Of a stretch of DNA of 22,263 bases, positions 1 through 7,399 are shown piece by piece (the stretch's first letter is position 1; every line of letters starts with the position of its first letter). The DNA comes from CAYRIF01 sp964424205 (lineage in GTDB: Bacteria; Bacteroidota; Bacteroidia; Cytophagales; Cyclobacteriaceae), in NCBI GenBank assembly GCA_964424205.1, contig CAYRIF010000018.1, positions 1 to 22,263 on the forward strand, written 5' to 3'. Under the pieces are notes generated by a model, which was not told the origin of the DNA, made no database searches, and saw only the letters and a list, made by a program, of their open reading frames with translations. The translations under genes were made by a program, and so were the position numbers.

Positions 1-421
1 CCTTCAGCTTGATTTTCTCCCAATTTTCTTTAACCGTTTTAACATCCGTTGCCACCACGTCGCCGTAAATATGAGGATGTCTCCTAATTAATTTTTCACA
101 TACTGTATTCAACACATCAGTAATATTAAATGCTTTTTTCTCTGAACCAATCCGCGCATAAAATACCATATGCAACATAATATCACCCAGTTCAGTCTTT
201 ATTTCCTCCAAGTCACCTTCAATAATAGCATCGGACAGTTCATAGGTCTCTTCAATCGTCAGGTGTCTCAGGCTTTCCAATGTTTGTTTTTTATCCCACG
301 GACAGTTCTCCCGCAACTCATCCATGATGGTGAGCAAGCGGTCAAATGCCTGAAGACTTGCTTGTCTCGAGATAGATTTTTCAGCACTCTTTTGGTTTGT
401 ACTATTTATAATTTTTGACAT
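1..421 (-). CDS. mazG: MazG-family nucleoside triphosphate pyrophosphohydrolase (3' end outside window)
   Basis: MazG hydrolyses NTPs and dNTPs to the monophosphate and pyrophosphate, cleaning aberrant nucleotides in the cytosol. The visible 140 residues start at an ATG at 421. They carry the family landmarks: CPWD at residues 40-43 followed by a QT..SL helix, the metal-binding EExxE (57-61) and ExxD (77-80) elements, and RRHPHIYGDV near 113-122. About 20 polar residues precede the conserved block, so the N-terminus is slightly extended. The gene runs off the left edge; full-length MazG proteins are about 260 residues, so roughly the N-terminal half is seen. It is divergent from the small membrane protein gene at 501. 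The family call is firm; whether the second MazG domain is intact cannot be judged. Confidence 0.93.
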   Translation of the reverse strand, partial: MSKIINSTNQKSAEKSISRQASLQAFDRLLTIMDELRENCPWDKKQTLESLRHLTIEETYELSDAIIEGDLEEIKTELGDIMLHMVFYARIGSEKKAFNITDVLNTVCEKLIRRHPHIYGDVVATDVKTVKENWEKIKLK

Positions 422-475
422 ACTCGAATTAAAAGAAACTTAAATAAAAGGGTGAACGTTATCTTAAATAATGTG

Positions 476-483
476 TAAATTTG
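476..483 (+). promoter_or_regulatory. Candidate Bacteroidetes -7 box for the NqrM-like gene
   Basis: TAAATTTG matches the Bacteroidetes -7 consensus TAnnTTTG and ends 17 nt before the ATG at 501. The -33 region has no clear TTTG, so support is the -7 box and its position only. Confidence 0.4.
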
Positions 484-500
484 CATAAATAAAATTAGAT

Positions 501-728
501 ATGACAACAGTATTATTAGGAATCGGATTTATTGCACTATTTTTTGCTTTGATGTCGGTAAGACTTTTATTTTTAAAAAAGGGTGAGTTCAAGGGCACTT
601 GTGCTTCACAAAGTCCTTTTTTGAACCCAGATGGTGGCACTTGTGGCTATTGCGGAAAAGATGTGAGTTCAGGAGAAGCTTGCGGCAACCCTGAAAATGA
701 AGTCAATAAAGTGATGGATAAGTTTTAG
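501..728 (+). CDS. Small Cys-rich single-pass membrane protein, NqrM-like (DUF539-type)
   Basis: A 75-residue protein with one N-terminal membrane helix (about residues 3-25), a short basic linker (KK, 26-27) and a cysteine-rich tail with Cys at 34, 48, 51 and 61. The layout, one helix then KGxC, a glycine-rich stretch and a CxxC, resembles NqrM. NqrM is the small protein needed to mature the Fe site of the Na+-translocating NADH:quinone reductase, and Bacteroidetes generally use Na+-NQR. The four cysteines could bind iron or zinc. No nqr genes are visible in the window, so the function is inferred from form alone. It is a single-gene unit: a -7 box lies upstream and a strong terminator begins 11 bp after the stop. 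It could instead be an unrelated small cysteine-rich membrane protein. Confidence 0.6.
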   Translation: MTTVLLGIGFIALFFALMSVRLLFLKKGEFKGTCASQSPFLNPDGGTCGYCGKDVSSGEACGNPENEVNKVMDKF

Positions 729-738
729 TCTGCCATTT

Positions 739-784
739 TTAGTGCAAATTAGGAATTCAATTCCTAATCTGCACTAATTTTTCT
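739..784 (+). terminator. Rho-independent terminator after the NqrM-like gene
   Basis: A 19-bp inverted repeat (739-757 with 759-777) has one mismatch, which would be a G-U type pair in RNA. It is followed at once by ATTTTTC. The arms meet around AATTCAATT, so the real loop is a few bases wide. It sits 11 bp after the stop codon at 726-728 and before the glmM promoter region. The U-run is on the plus-strand side only, so it should stop plus-strand transcription. Confidence 0.8.
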
Positions 785-845
785 GTAATACCATTGACCC
801 TTCCAAAATTAAACAGCCCTTTAAGGAATTCTCGTGGAATAACTT

Positions 846-853
846 TACATTTG
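846..853 (+). promoter_or_regulatory. Candidate -7 box for glmM
   Basis: TACATTTG matches TAnnTTTG and ends 27 nt before the GTG start of glmM, downstream of the terminator that ends the previous unit. No clear -33 TTTG is visible at the expected distance. Confidence 0.4.
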
Positions 854-880
854 TCCAAATTCACAAAAACAACATTCTAA

Positions 881-2275
881 GTGACATTAATCAAATCTAT
901 TTCAGGAATTAGGGGAACAATTGGTGGTAGATCAGGAGACGGATTGACGCCGCTTGACATTGTAAAGTTCACCGCAGCTTTTGGTGCTTGGGTCATTGAG
1001 CACACTGGCATTCGTAAAATTGTAATTGGTCGTGATGCACGTCCGTCAGGTTTTATGGTCACTAGTCTCGTCAAAGGTACTTTGCAAGGTATGGGCATTG
1101 ATGTGGTGAACTTGGGTTTATCTACCACGCCCACCGTGGAGATTGCCGTGCCATTAGAAAACGCTGGGGGTGGCATTATCATAACTGCGAGCCATAATCC
1201 AGTGCAATGGAATGCGCTCAAGCTCATCAACGAAAAAGGCGAGTTTATCTCTGCGCAAGATGGTGCTGACTTACTAAAAATTGCGGAAGATGAATCATTT
1301 GAATTTGCTGAAGTAAAAAAACTTGGTGGCTATCGCAAAGATGATACCTATATCCAAAAACATATTGACATGGTGCTTGCATTGCCACTAGTAGATGTAG
1401 AAGCCATCACAGCGAAAGGTTTTTCGGTAGTGATAGATTGCGTCAATTCTACAGGAGGTATTGCCATTCCACAGCTATTAAAAGCATTAGGCGTCAATAA
1501 AATCAAGGAAATGTACTGTGAACCTAACGGAAAATTTCCGCACAATCCTGAACCACTACCTGAAAATCTAACGGCAATTTGTTCAGAAATAGAAAATGGG
1601 AGGTATGATTTAGGACTTGTTGTTGATCCAGACGTCGATAGGCTGGCATTTATTAATGATGATGGCACGCCATTCGGAGAAGAATACACCTTGGTAACAG
1701 TAGCCGATTATATTTTACAGCACACCAAAGGAAATACTGTTTCTAATCTTTCGTCCTCAAGGGCATTGAGAGATGTCACTGAAAAACATGGAGGAGTTTA
1801 TACGGCTTCGGCCGTGGGAGAGGTAAACGTCGTAGAGAAAATGAAAGCGGTTAATGCGGTAATCGGTGGAGAAGGAAATGGTGGTATCATTTACCCAGAA
1901 TTGCATTATGGGAGGGATTCATTGGTTGGTATTGCACTGTTTCTAACCCACTTAGCAAAGTATGGCAAGTCTATTTCGATGCTACGGGCAACGTATCCGA
2001 ATTATATCATTTCAAAAAATAAGATTGAGCTCACTCCTGAAATTGATGTAGATGATGTATTGAAAAAAATGGCGACCAAATATTCCAAGCAACCAGTTAA
2101 TACCATAGACGGTGTAAAAATTGAATTTGACAAAGAATGGGTTCATTTAAGAAAATCAAATACCGAGCCTATTATCAGAATATATGCGGAGTCAGAATTT
2201 TTATCCACTGCAGAGAATTTAGCCAATAAGATTATTTCCGATATCAAGGAAATAGTTAATAACCGTACTGATTAG
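881..2275 (+). CDS. glmM: Phosphoglucosamine mutase
   Basis: Converts glucosamine-6-phosphate to glucosamine-1-phosphate in the cytosol, on the route to UDP-GlcNAc, peptidoglycan and lipid A. The 464-residue protein shows the alpha-D-phosphohexomutase landmarks in order: SGIRGT at 8-13, the phosphoserine loop TASHNP with Ser104, the metal loop DPDVDR (249-254), the sugar-binding GEGNGG (330-335), and the phosphate-binding RKSNTEP (424-430). The start is GTG: an in-frame TAA lies directly before it (878-880) and the first internal ATG (residue 59) would remove the conserved N-terminus. It is slightly longer than the roughly 445 residues common in other phyla. A phosphomannomutase role cannot be excluded by sequence alone. 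The next gene starts 5 bp after its stop, so the two are probably co-transcribed. Confidence 0.9.
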   Translation: MTLIKSISGIRGTIGGRSGDGLTPLDIVKFTAAFGAWVIEHTGIRKIVIGRDARPSGFMVTSLVKGTLQGMGIDVVNLGLSTTPTVEIAVPLENAGGGIIITASHNPVQWNALKLINEKGEFISAQDGADLLKIAEDESFEFAEVKKLGGYRKDDTYIQKHIDMVLALPLVDVEAITAKGFSVVIDCVNSTGGIAIPQLLKALGVNKIKEMYCEPNGKFPHNPEPLPENLTAICSEIENGRYDLGLVVDPDVDRLAFINDDGTPFGEEYTLVTVADYILQHTKGNTVSNLSSSRALRDVTEKHGGVYTASAVGEVNVVEKMKAVNAVIGGEGNGGIIYPELHYGRDSLVGIALFLTHLAKYGKSISMLRATYPNYIISKNKIELTPEIDVDDVLKKMATKYSKQPVNTIDGVKIEFDKEWVHLRKSNTEPIIRIYAESEFLSTAENLANKIISDIKEIVNNRTD

Positions 2276-2280
2276 TTTTT

Positions 2281-3414
2281 ATGAAAGTATATTTTGACAA
2301 TGCAGCAGGAACTGCGCTTGACCCAAAAGTATTTGAGGCAATGTGCCCTTACATGACCGAAATGTTTGGCAACCCCTCCTCTATTCATGGATATGGCAGG
2401 GAGGCAAAGTCCGGTATTGAAAAAAGTAGAAAATTAATTGCAGATTTATTAAACACCTCTCCTTCCGAAATATTTTTCACCTCGGGAGGTACCGAAGCAG
2501 ATAATACTGCTATCAGATGTGCTGTGCAGGACTTGGGAGTCACGCACTGTATCACCTCAAAGGTAGAGCACCACGCGGTATTGCATAGCATGGAATTTTT
2601 AGAAAACGCAGGAAAAATAAAATTAAGCCATGTTGATTTGGATGAAAAAGGTCACATAGATTATAATCATCTAGAAAGTCTTTTAAAAAATAATAAAGAA
2701 AAAACATTAGTATCACTCATGCATGCTAATAATGAAATTGGGAATATCACCGACTTAGAAAAAGTAGGTGACTTATGCGAGCAGTATAATGCGATTTTTC
2801 ACTCCGACACGGTACAAGCCATGTCACGTTACAAGCATGACTTGCAACAATTAAAAACACATTTTATAGTAGGTGCTGCCCATAAATTTCACGGTCCAAA
2901 AGGAGTAGGATTTCTATACATCAAGAATTCTGCAAAAATAAAACCATTCATCTACGGGGGTGCACAAGAACGAAATATGCGAGGTGGCACTGAAAATGTA
3001 TATGGCATTATCGGATTGGCAAAAGCAATGGAGATTGCCTATGAAAATATGGATAACCACCATGCCCATATTCAATCTTTAAAAGACAGAATGATTACGG
3101 GCTTGCAAAAAAATATCCAAGGCATTCAATTTAATGGTGATAGCACTAATTCTCAGAACAGCCTTTATACCATACTGAGTGTGAGTTTGCCGGAGTCTAA
3201 GATAAATGACATGCTACTGTTCAATTTAGACATTGCCAAAATCAGTGCCTCAGGAGGTAGCGCCTGTTCTAGTGGGAGTGAGCTTGGTTCGCATGTATTA
3301 ACCGCACTTAACCATAGCCCAAAACGAGCAGCCGTCCGGTTTTCATTCAGCAAAAATAACACGGCAGCGGAAGTTGATTATGTGATTGAAAAATTGGTGG
3401 ACTTGTATAATTAG
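2281..3414 (+). CDS. Cysteine desulfurase (NifS/IscS family, PLP enzyme)
   Basis: Removes sulfur from cysteine as a persulfide for Fe-S cluster assembly or tRNA thiolation, leaving alanine. The 377-residue protein has the class V aminotransferase fold markers: N-terminal YFDNAAGT, SGGTEADN (68-75), the PLP-stacking His97 in VEHHAV, Asp176 and Gln179 contacting the cofactor, the Schiff-base Lys202 in AAHKFHGPKG, and the sulfur-carrying Cys329 in SGGSACSSGS. The active-site loop is the long IscS/NifS type (group I), unlike the SufS type. It follows glmM by 5 bp and converges on pyrB with only 7 bp between stop codons. No iscU or iscR gene is nearby, so whether it serves Fe-S or thiolation work is open; no gene symbol is given for that reason. 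Confidence 0.92.
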   Translation: MKVYFDNAAGTALDPKVFEAMCPYMTEMFGNPSSIHGYGREAKSGIEKSRKLIADLLNTSPSEIFFTSGGTEADNTAIRCAVQDLGVTHCITSKVEHHAVLHSMEFLENAGKIKLSHVDLDEKGHIDYNHLESLLKNNKEKTLVSLMHANNEIGNITDLEKVGDLCEQYNAIFHSDTVQAMSRYKHDLQQLKTHFIVGAAHKFHGPKGVGFLYIKNSAKIKPFIYGGAQERNMRGGTENVYGIIGLAKAMEIAYENMDNHHAHIQSLKDRMITGLQKNIQGIQFNGDSTNSQNSLYTILSVSLPESKINDMLLFNLDIAKISASGGSACSSGSELGSHVLTALNHSPKRAAVRFSFSKNNTAAEVDYVIEKLVDLYN

Positions 3415-3421
3415 GGTTTCC

Positions 3422-4345
3422 TCAGGCATTAGCCGCCAACAAATACAGCACTGCCATTCTTATGGCTACGCCATTCTCCACCTGATTTAATATAATAGAG
3501 TGGTCAGAATCTGCCACATCGCTATTGATTTCCACCCCTCTATTAATAGGGCCAGGGTGCATGATGGTTATTTCTCTGTCTAGCGAATCTAAAAGTTCTT
3601 TGTTGATGCCATAGTACATAGAATATTCCCTCAATGAAGGAATATATTTTATTTGCTGTCTTTCTAGCTGAATTCTAAGAATATTTGCAACATCACACCA
3701 TTCTAATGCCTTTTTCACATCCAATTCCACTTTCACTCCTAGCTCCTTGATGTACTTAGGCAGCAAAGTATTTGGCCCACAAACCATCACCTCTGCGCCA
3801 AGTTTTTGTAGTGCAAAAATATTTGAAAGTGCGACCCTTGAGTGTAAAATATCACCAATAATGACCACTTTTTTACCTACCACATCACCATGTTTTTCTC
3901 TGATAGAATAAGTATCTAACAGTGCCTGTGTTGGGTGCTCATGCGTACCATCTCCTGCGTTGATGATATTGGCATCTATATGTTTTGACAAAAAATGTGG
4001 TGCTCCCGGGCTAGAATGCCGCATCACCACCATGTCCACTTTCATTGCCAAAATATTGTTAACGGTGTCTAGCAACGTTTCTCCTTTTTTAACTGAGCTA
4101 TTGGAAGAAGAGAAATTGACCACATCCGCCGAAAGTCTTTTCTCCGCCAACTCAAAGGAAAGCCGGGTTCGAGTAGAGTTTTCAAAAAATATATTGGCAA
4201 TGGTGATGTCTCTTAGTGAGGGTACTTTTTTAATAGGGCGATTGATGACTTCTTTGAAATTATCTGCTGTTTCAAAAATAAGATTGATATCATCTGTGGT
4301 CAAATCTTTTATTCCTAACAGGTGTTTTGAACTTAACTGCTGCAT
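3422..4345 (-). CDS. pyrB: Aspartate carbamoyltransferase catalytic subunit
   Basis: Makes N-carbamoyl-L-aspartate from carbamoyl phosphate and aspartate, the committed step of pyrimidine synthesis. The 307-residue length is typical. Visible signatures are the carbamoyl-phosphate loop FFENSTRTR (53-61), the mobile Lys86 loop in SSVKKGET, HPTQALLD (137-144), a GD.LHSR segment, and HPGP.NRG near 270. Its ATG directly abuts the pyrR stop (TAG then ATG, zero gap), so it is translated from the same message. No pyrI regulatory-subunit gene is present, which fits an unregulated catalytic trimer or an aggregate of the Bacillus type. The pyrR-pyrB pairing supports the assignment. Confidence 0.96.
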   Translation of the reverse strand: MQQLSSKHLLGIKDLTTDDINLIFETADNFKEVINRPIKKVPSLRDITIANIFFENSTRTRLSFELAEKRLSADVVNFSSSNSSVKKGETLLDTVNNILAMKVDMVVMRHSSPGAPHFLSKHIDANIINAGDGTHEHPTQALLDTYSIREKHGDVVGKKVVIIGDILHSRVALSNIFALQKLGAEVMVCGPNTLLPKYIKELGVKVELDVKKALEWCDVANILRIQLERQQIKYIPSLREYSMYYGINKELLDSLDREITIMHPGPINRGVEINSDVADSDHSIILNQVENGVAIRMAVLYLLAANA

Positions 4346-4891
4346 CTATTCGTTGTCCTCAATTAACCAAATATTATCATTTTTCATGCCTTGTTCCTTG
4401 AGTTCTACCAATACTTTCTGCGAAAATAAGGTATTTACATTTTTACCAATGTACTTAGGTTCAATGGGTAAATCTCTAGAATATTTTCTATTTATCAGTA
4501 CCAAGAGCTCCACTTTACTCGGTCTGCCAAATGCTATCATCGCATTCAGTGCAGCCCTAATCGATCTGCCAGTAAACAGCACATCATCAATTAAAATTAC
4601 CTGCTTATCTTCTATCAGAAAAGGAACATTGGTGGCATTTGCCGCTTTGGGCATCTCCCTTCTTCTGAAATCATCTCTGTAAAAAGTGGTGTCAAGCTGC
4701 CCGATGGATATTTCACTTCCTAAAATTTCTTCTAGTTTTGTTTTTACCCTTTCAGCAAAAAAAACACCTCGAGGTTGCAATCCTATAATTACGGTGTCTT
4801 GGAAAGTGTCGTGGTTCTCGACTAGCTCTTGGCATAACCTGCTAATCGTGATGTCTAAAAGCTTTGAATTTAATATTAACCTTTTTTGCAT
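4346..4891 (-). CDS. pyrR: PyrR: bifunctional pyr regulator / uracil phosphoribosyltransferase
   Basis: In Bacillus PyrR binds pyr mRNA leaders and also has uracil phosphoribosyltransferase activity. The 181-residue protein has QPRGVFFA near residue 40, the PyrR-type IGQLDTTFYRDD block, and the PRPP-binding loop VILIDDVLFTGRS. I place the start at the ATG at 4891. An in-frame ATG at 4915 would add eight residues, but a -7 promoter box lies between the two, and the shorter protein begins at the usual family position. It is joined to pyrB without a gap. The short mRNA leader implied by the promoter leaves no room for an RNA attenuator in front of this gene, so the regulatory role here is uncertain while the enzymatic one is plausible. 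Confidence 0.93.
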   Translation of the reverse strand: MQKRLILNSKLLDITISRLCQELVENHDTFQDTVIIGLQPRGVFFAERVKTKLEEILGSEISIGQLDTTFYRDDFRRREMPKAANATNVPFLIEDKQVILIDDVLFTGRSIRAALNAMIAFGRPSKVELLVLINRKYSRDLPIEPKYIGKNVNTLFSQKVLVELKEQGMKNDNIWLIEDNE

Positions 4892-4903
4892 AACTTGACA
4901 GTG

Positions 4904-4932
4904 CAAATATAGCAAAATGATTATTGCATCAA
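4904..4932 (-). promoter_or_regulatory. Bacteroidetes-type promoter for pyrR-pyrB
   Basis: On the minus strand TATATTTG (4904-4911) matches TAnnTTTG and is preceded, after an 18-bp spacer, by TTG (4930-4932) at the -33 position. The initiation point would fall near 4897, only about six bases before the ATG at 4891. The -33 element lies against the stop codon of the upstream gene (4934-4936). Confidence 0.6.
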
Positions 4933-4933
4933 G

Positions 4934-6475
4934 TTATTCGTAATATATTTTATTGATGTAAAATACCTTTCTATTTAATTTTGTACCTCCGTCTTTCAGG
5001 TTTTTAATTTTCTGCACCCCATAAGCGTAGAAGTATTTGTCGTACCAAAGTTCTAAACCGCCGATATCGTAGTTATTCTCCTTTGCTTCATCTGCCGCAA
5101 ATTTTGTTGCTATATCTTTCGTTGTTTTCCCCTCAATAATTTCATCCTCCTTGATGATTTTAGAACGTATCTTATTCTCAAACTGATATAACAAAACCGC
5201 CCTATCTTCCTCGATACTTGCATGCACATACTGCTCCAGGTTATAGGAAGTCACATCGTTAATTTCAAAACTATTGTCCCATAGCACCTTTCCTTCTTTG
5301 TTAAAGGCTATTACTACTGCATGTGTATATTTGTAGCCATCAAAATATTGCCCCCCTCCCCTGTTTCCATATCGCGGCGCAGTGACCGCATTTATATAGG
5401 AGTACTGTGTTGAGTACTTTGGGTAGAATGCCTCTCCAAATAAGATGTACTTATCATCTTTTTCGATAATATCATTCACCAATAATTTGTAATGAATTTT
5501 AGACCGTTTCCCCAGCGTTTTTCGTTTGTTGATTCTACTTCTTACTCTTGCCTCCCTCTTTGTTTTCATATAGCTGAAAAAATTCTTTAAATCACCATAA
5601 CTGATATAAGTAATATCTTGCTCACCGCTTTTATCTAATTCTGCAATAAATATTCCATTAGAATATTTTGATTTTCTGTTGGCATAGGTGCCTGCTATGA
5701 ATTGTTTTTCTGCGTGAAACTTAGTTGATTTTCCAAACAAAATATTATTTTCCCCCTTGGTTTTTAGCCTTGTATTTTGCAAAAGTTCTCCATCTTTATC
5801 AAAAGTCTTGATGGCAAGTGTGGTTCGTTTGTCATACGTTCTTTCGGTAACTATGACATTCAGTATTTGCTGCTTTTCATCAACACTTACCTCCACTAGT
5901 TCACTTCTATTGCTATAAATTCCTCTGAGCACTTTAATCTTCTTACTCCGAAAATCAAAATGAATAACCGCGGGCATGTAGTTGGCGTAGCCACCCAAAA
6001 TAGCTGCATTCCCCACTACTGTAAACGCCGTGATTTGTAAAGGAAAAGCATATTCTGCCTCGAAATGTTCAATCTCTTGCGTCGCTAAATCCATGACCAC
6101 AATAGCCATTTTATCACTGCGATAGGGACTTGTATGAAACAAAAAGTAGGCGTTATTGTTCCTATATTCATACCCTGTAAACTCAAAACTAATATCTAAA
6201 AGCAGTTCTGTTCTCCACTCCTGGTGTAGCGAAGTGTCATACTTTATCACTTCCCAAACACTCTTTCTATCTCGACTCCGCTTTCCCTCTCTTATTAATA
6301 TTAAACCATTTTCCTTTGCATTAATGACCGTAAAATAATTCTCACCACTTTTCAAAGTCACTTCTGCTCGCTCTGGTTGGTGGAGTTGTGCCAATGCATT
6401 ACTCAGATTTGCAAAAATCAATAATAACAAAAATGCCCGTTGAAAAGAGGATTTCAAATTATAGAGGCTTTTCAT
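4934..6475 (-). CDS. Secreted protein of unknown function, beta-rich (possible propeller)
   Basis: I do not recognise this 513-residue protein. It begins with a Sec signal peptide: basic start, hydrophobic LLLLIFANL, and a likely cut after ALA at residue 29, giving a mature protein starting at Gln30. The rest is a series of short beta-strand-like segments of the form 'hydrophobic strand, polar turn, D or N plus G' repeated along the length, as in WD40/NHL-like propellers. No lipobox, membrane helix or type IX C-terminal domain is seen. A strongly basic stretch at residues 304-330, rich in K and R, interrupts the pattern and is unusual for an envelope protein. It starts 14 bp after the EVE gene and probably shares its message. 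A periplasmic or outer-surface location is inferred from the signal peptide. Confidence 0.8.
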   Translation of the reverse strand: MKSLYNLKSSFQRAFLLLLIFANLSNALAQLHQPERAEVTLKSGENYFTVINAKENGLILIREGKRSRDRKSVWEVIKYDTSLHQEWRTELLLDISFEFTGYEYRNNNAYFLFHTSPYRSDKMAIVVMDLATQEIEHFEAEYAFPLQITAFTVVGNAAILGGYANYMPAVIHFDFRSKKIKVLRGIYSNRSELVEVSVDEKQQILNVIVTERTYDKRTTLAIKTFDKDGELLQNTRLKTKGENNILFGKSTKFHAEKQFIAGTYANRKSKYSNGIFIAELDKSGEQDITYISYGDLKNFFSYMKTKREARVRSRINKRKTLGKRSKIHYKLLVNDIIEKDDKYILFGEAFYPKYSTQYSYINAVTAPRYGNRGGGQYFDGYKYTHAVVIAFNKEGKVLWDNSFEINDVTSYNLEQYVHASIEEDRAVLLYQFENKIRSKIIKEDEIIEGKTTKDIATKFAADEAKENNYDIGGLELWYDKYFYAYGVQKIKNLKDGGTKLNRKVFYINKIYYE

Positions 6476-6489
6476 TTTTATTTAAAAGT

Positions 6490-6894
6490 TTAATCTCCAA
6501 GGGCTAAAATAGCTTCAAATTCCTCAGGGAGAACGGGCTGCACCGAAAGGCGAGCGTTTTTCACCAAAACCATTTCACTCAAACCGTCCTCTGCTTTTAC
6601 TTGCGCCAACGTCACTGGGTTCTTGAGCTTCCTTACTGGCACCACATCTACCACAACCCATCGGTCATCATCAATCGTCGGGTCGGGATAAAACTCACTC
6701 ACCACTTTGGCAATACCAATCACCGACGGGTTTTTAACGCTATGGTAGAACAATGCCAAATCATCCGGCATCATCGCTTTAATATTATTCCGCGCTTGGT
6801 AATTTCTTACACCATCCCAATGCGTTCTTTTTTCTTTTATGAAATCATCCCAGGAATATGTCCCTGGCTCAGATTTTATTAACCAATAATTCAT
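6490..6894 (-). CDS. EVE-domain protein (thymocyte nuclear protein 1-like)
   Basis: A 134-residue, single-domain protein of the EVE family, a PUA-like fold thought to bind modified bases in DNA or RNA. The family start MNYWLIKSEP is intact, followed by YSWDDF, WDGVRNYQARN, a DLALFYHS core strand and VIGIAKVVSEFYPD. Length is typical and there is no fused nuclease or helicase, so this is the stand-alone housekeeping form and not one built into a restriction system. It starts 4 bp after the upstream secreted-protein gene and is followed 14 bp later by another, so the three are likely one operon; no functional link between them is apparent. The family call is firm, the ligand unknown. Confidence 0.93.
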   Translation of the reverse strand: MNYWLIKSEPGTYSWDDFIKEKRTHWDGVRNYQARNNIKAMMPDDLALFYHSVKNPSVIGIAKVVSEFYPDPTIDDDRWVVVDVVPVRKLKNPVTLAQVKAEDGLSEMVLVKNARLSVQPVLPEEFEAILALGD

Positions 6895-6898
6895 CCTC

Positions 6899-7291
6899 TT
6901 ATTTCTTTATTTTTAATACCTTATTTTCAATAGAAATTACTTCTATCATATAATCTTTATCACTGTCTTCAAAACTAAGCATCATTTTGTTCCCCTCAAT
7001 ACTACAACTTCCTTTTCTTTCTACTGTCCCGTCTGCTGGAGCAATTTCATAATTAATAAATGATTTGTCTTCGTTCAACTGAAAGCCCGTCCTACCTCGA
7101 GAAGGTGGAAATTCATACGTGTCAGGTCGATAAACCTTCACCTCATTTGTGTCCTCTTCATATGAATGCATCCACTTAATATTTTCAATTCTACTGTCGT
7201 CAATGGTATGCTGGGCTTTACACTTCGCTGCCATTAAAGAAATTGAAAATATTATTACTAAAAATCCTATGTTGTTAAAAAATCTCCTCAT
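6899..7291 (-). CDS. Small secreted protein, possibly lipocalin-like, unknown function
   Basis: A 130-residue protein with an N-terminal signal sequence: MRRFF, then a hydrophobic run from about residue 8 to 21, ending in KCKAQ. A Cys at 24 follows MAAK, which is a poor lipobox because Lys precedes the Cys; a type I cut near KAQ is equally possible. The remainder holds W..S.EE, YRP..YEFPPSRGR and alternating strands ending in a short basic tail, which resembles small lipocalin-like proteins common in Bacteroidetes. That resemblance is by eye and unproven. It begins the probable minus-strand unit that continues into the EVE gene 4 bp downstream. Its start lies 108 bp from the divergent DUF2797 gene; I see no clear -7 box for either gene in that gap. 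Confidence 0.7.
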   Translation of the reverse strand: MRRFFNNIGFLVIIFSISLMAAKCKAQHTIDDSRIENIKWMHSYEEDTNEVKVYRPDTYEFPPSRGRTGFQLNEDKSFINYEIAPADGTVERKGSCSIEGNKMMLSFEDSDKDYMIEVISIENKVLKIKK

Positions 7292-7399
7292 TAAGTCATA
7301 TTTTTATCTTAGCCACTACGGAACTAATTCAACAGGCATTAAATTTACCATTATATTAGCAAACGAAAAAATAATTTAAAAGTTAAAAAAAGCATATTT

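Noticed and set aside
3960..4682. Long open frame on the plus strand opposite pyrB and pyrR
   Set aside because: It lies fully antisense to two well-supported genes, has no family resemblance and spans both; it is a by-product of their codon use.
4892..4915. Upstream ATG as the pyrR start
   Set aside because: It would place the start codon upstream of the -7 box and adds residues outside the normal family start.
6490..6894. EVE gene as part of a modification-dependent restriction system
   Set aside because: It is a stand-alone 134-residue domain with no nuclease, McrB-type GTPase or methyltransferase beside it.
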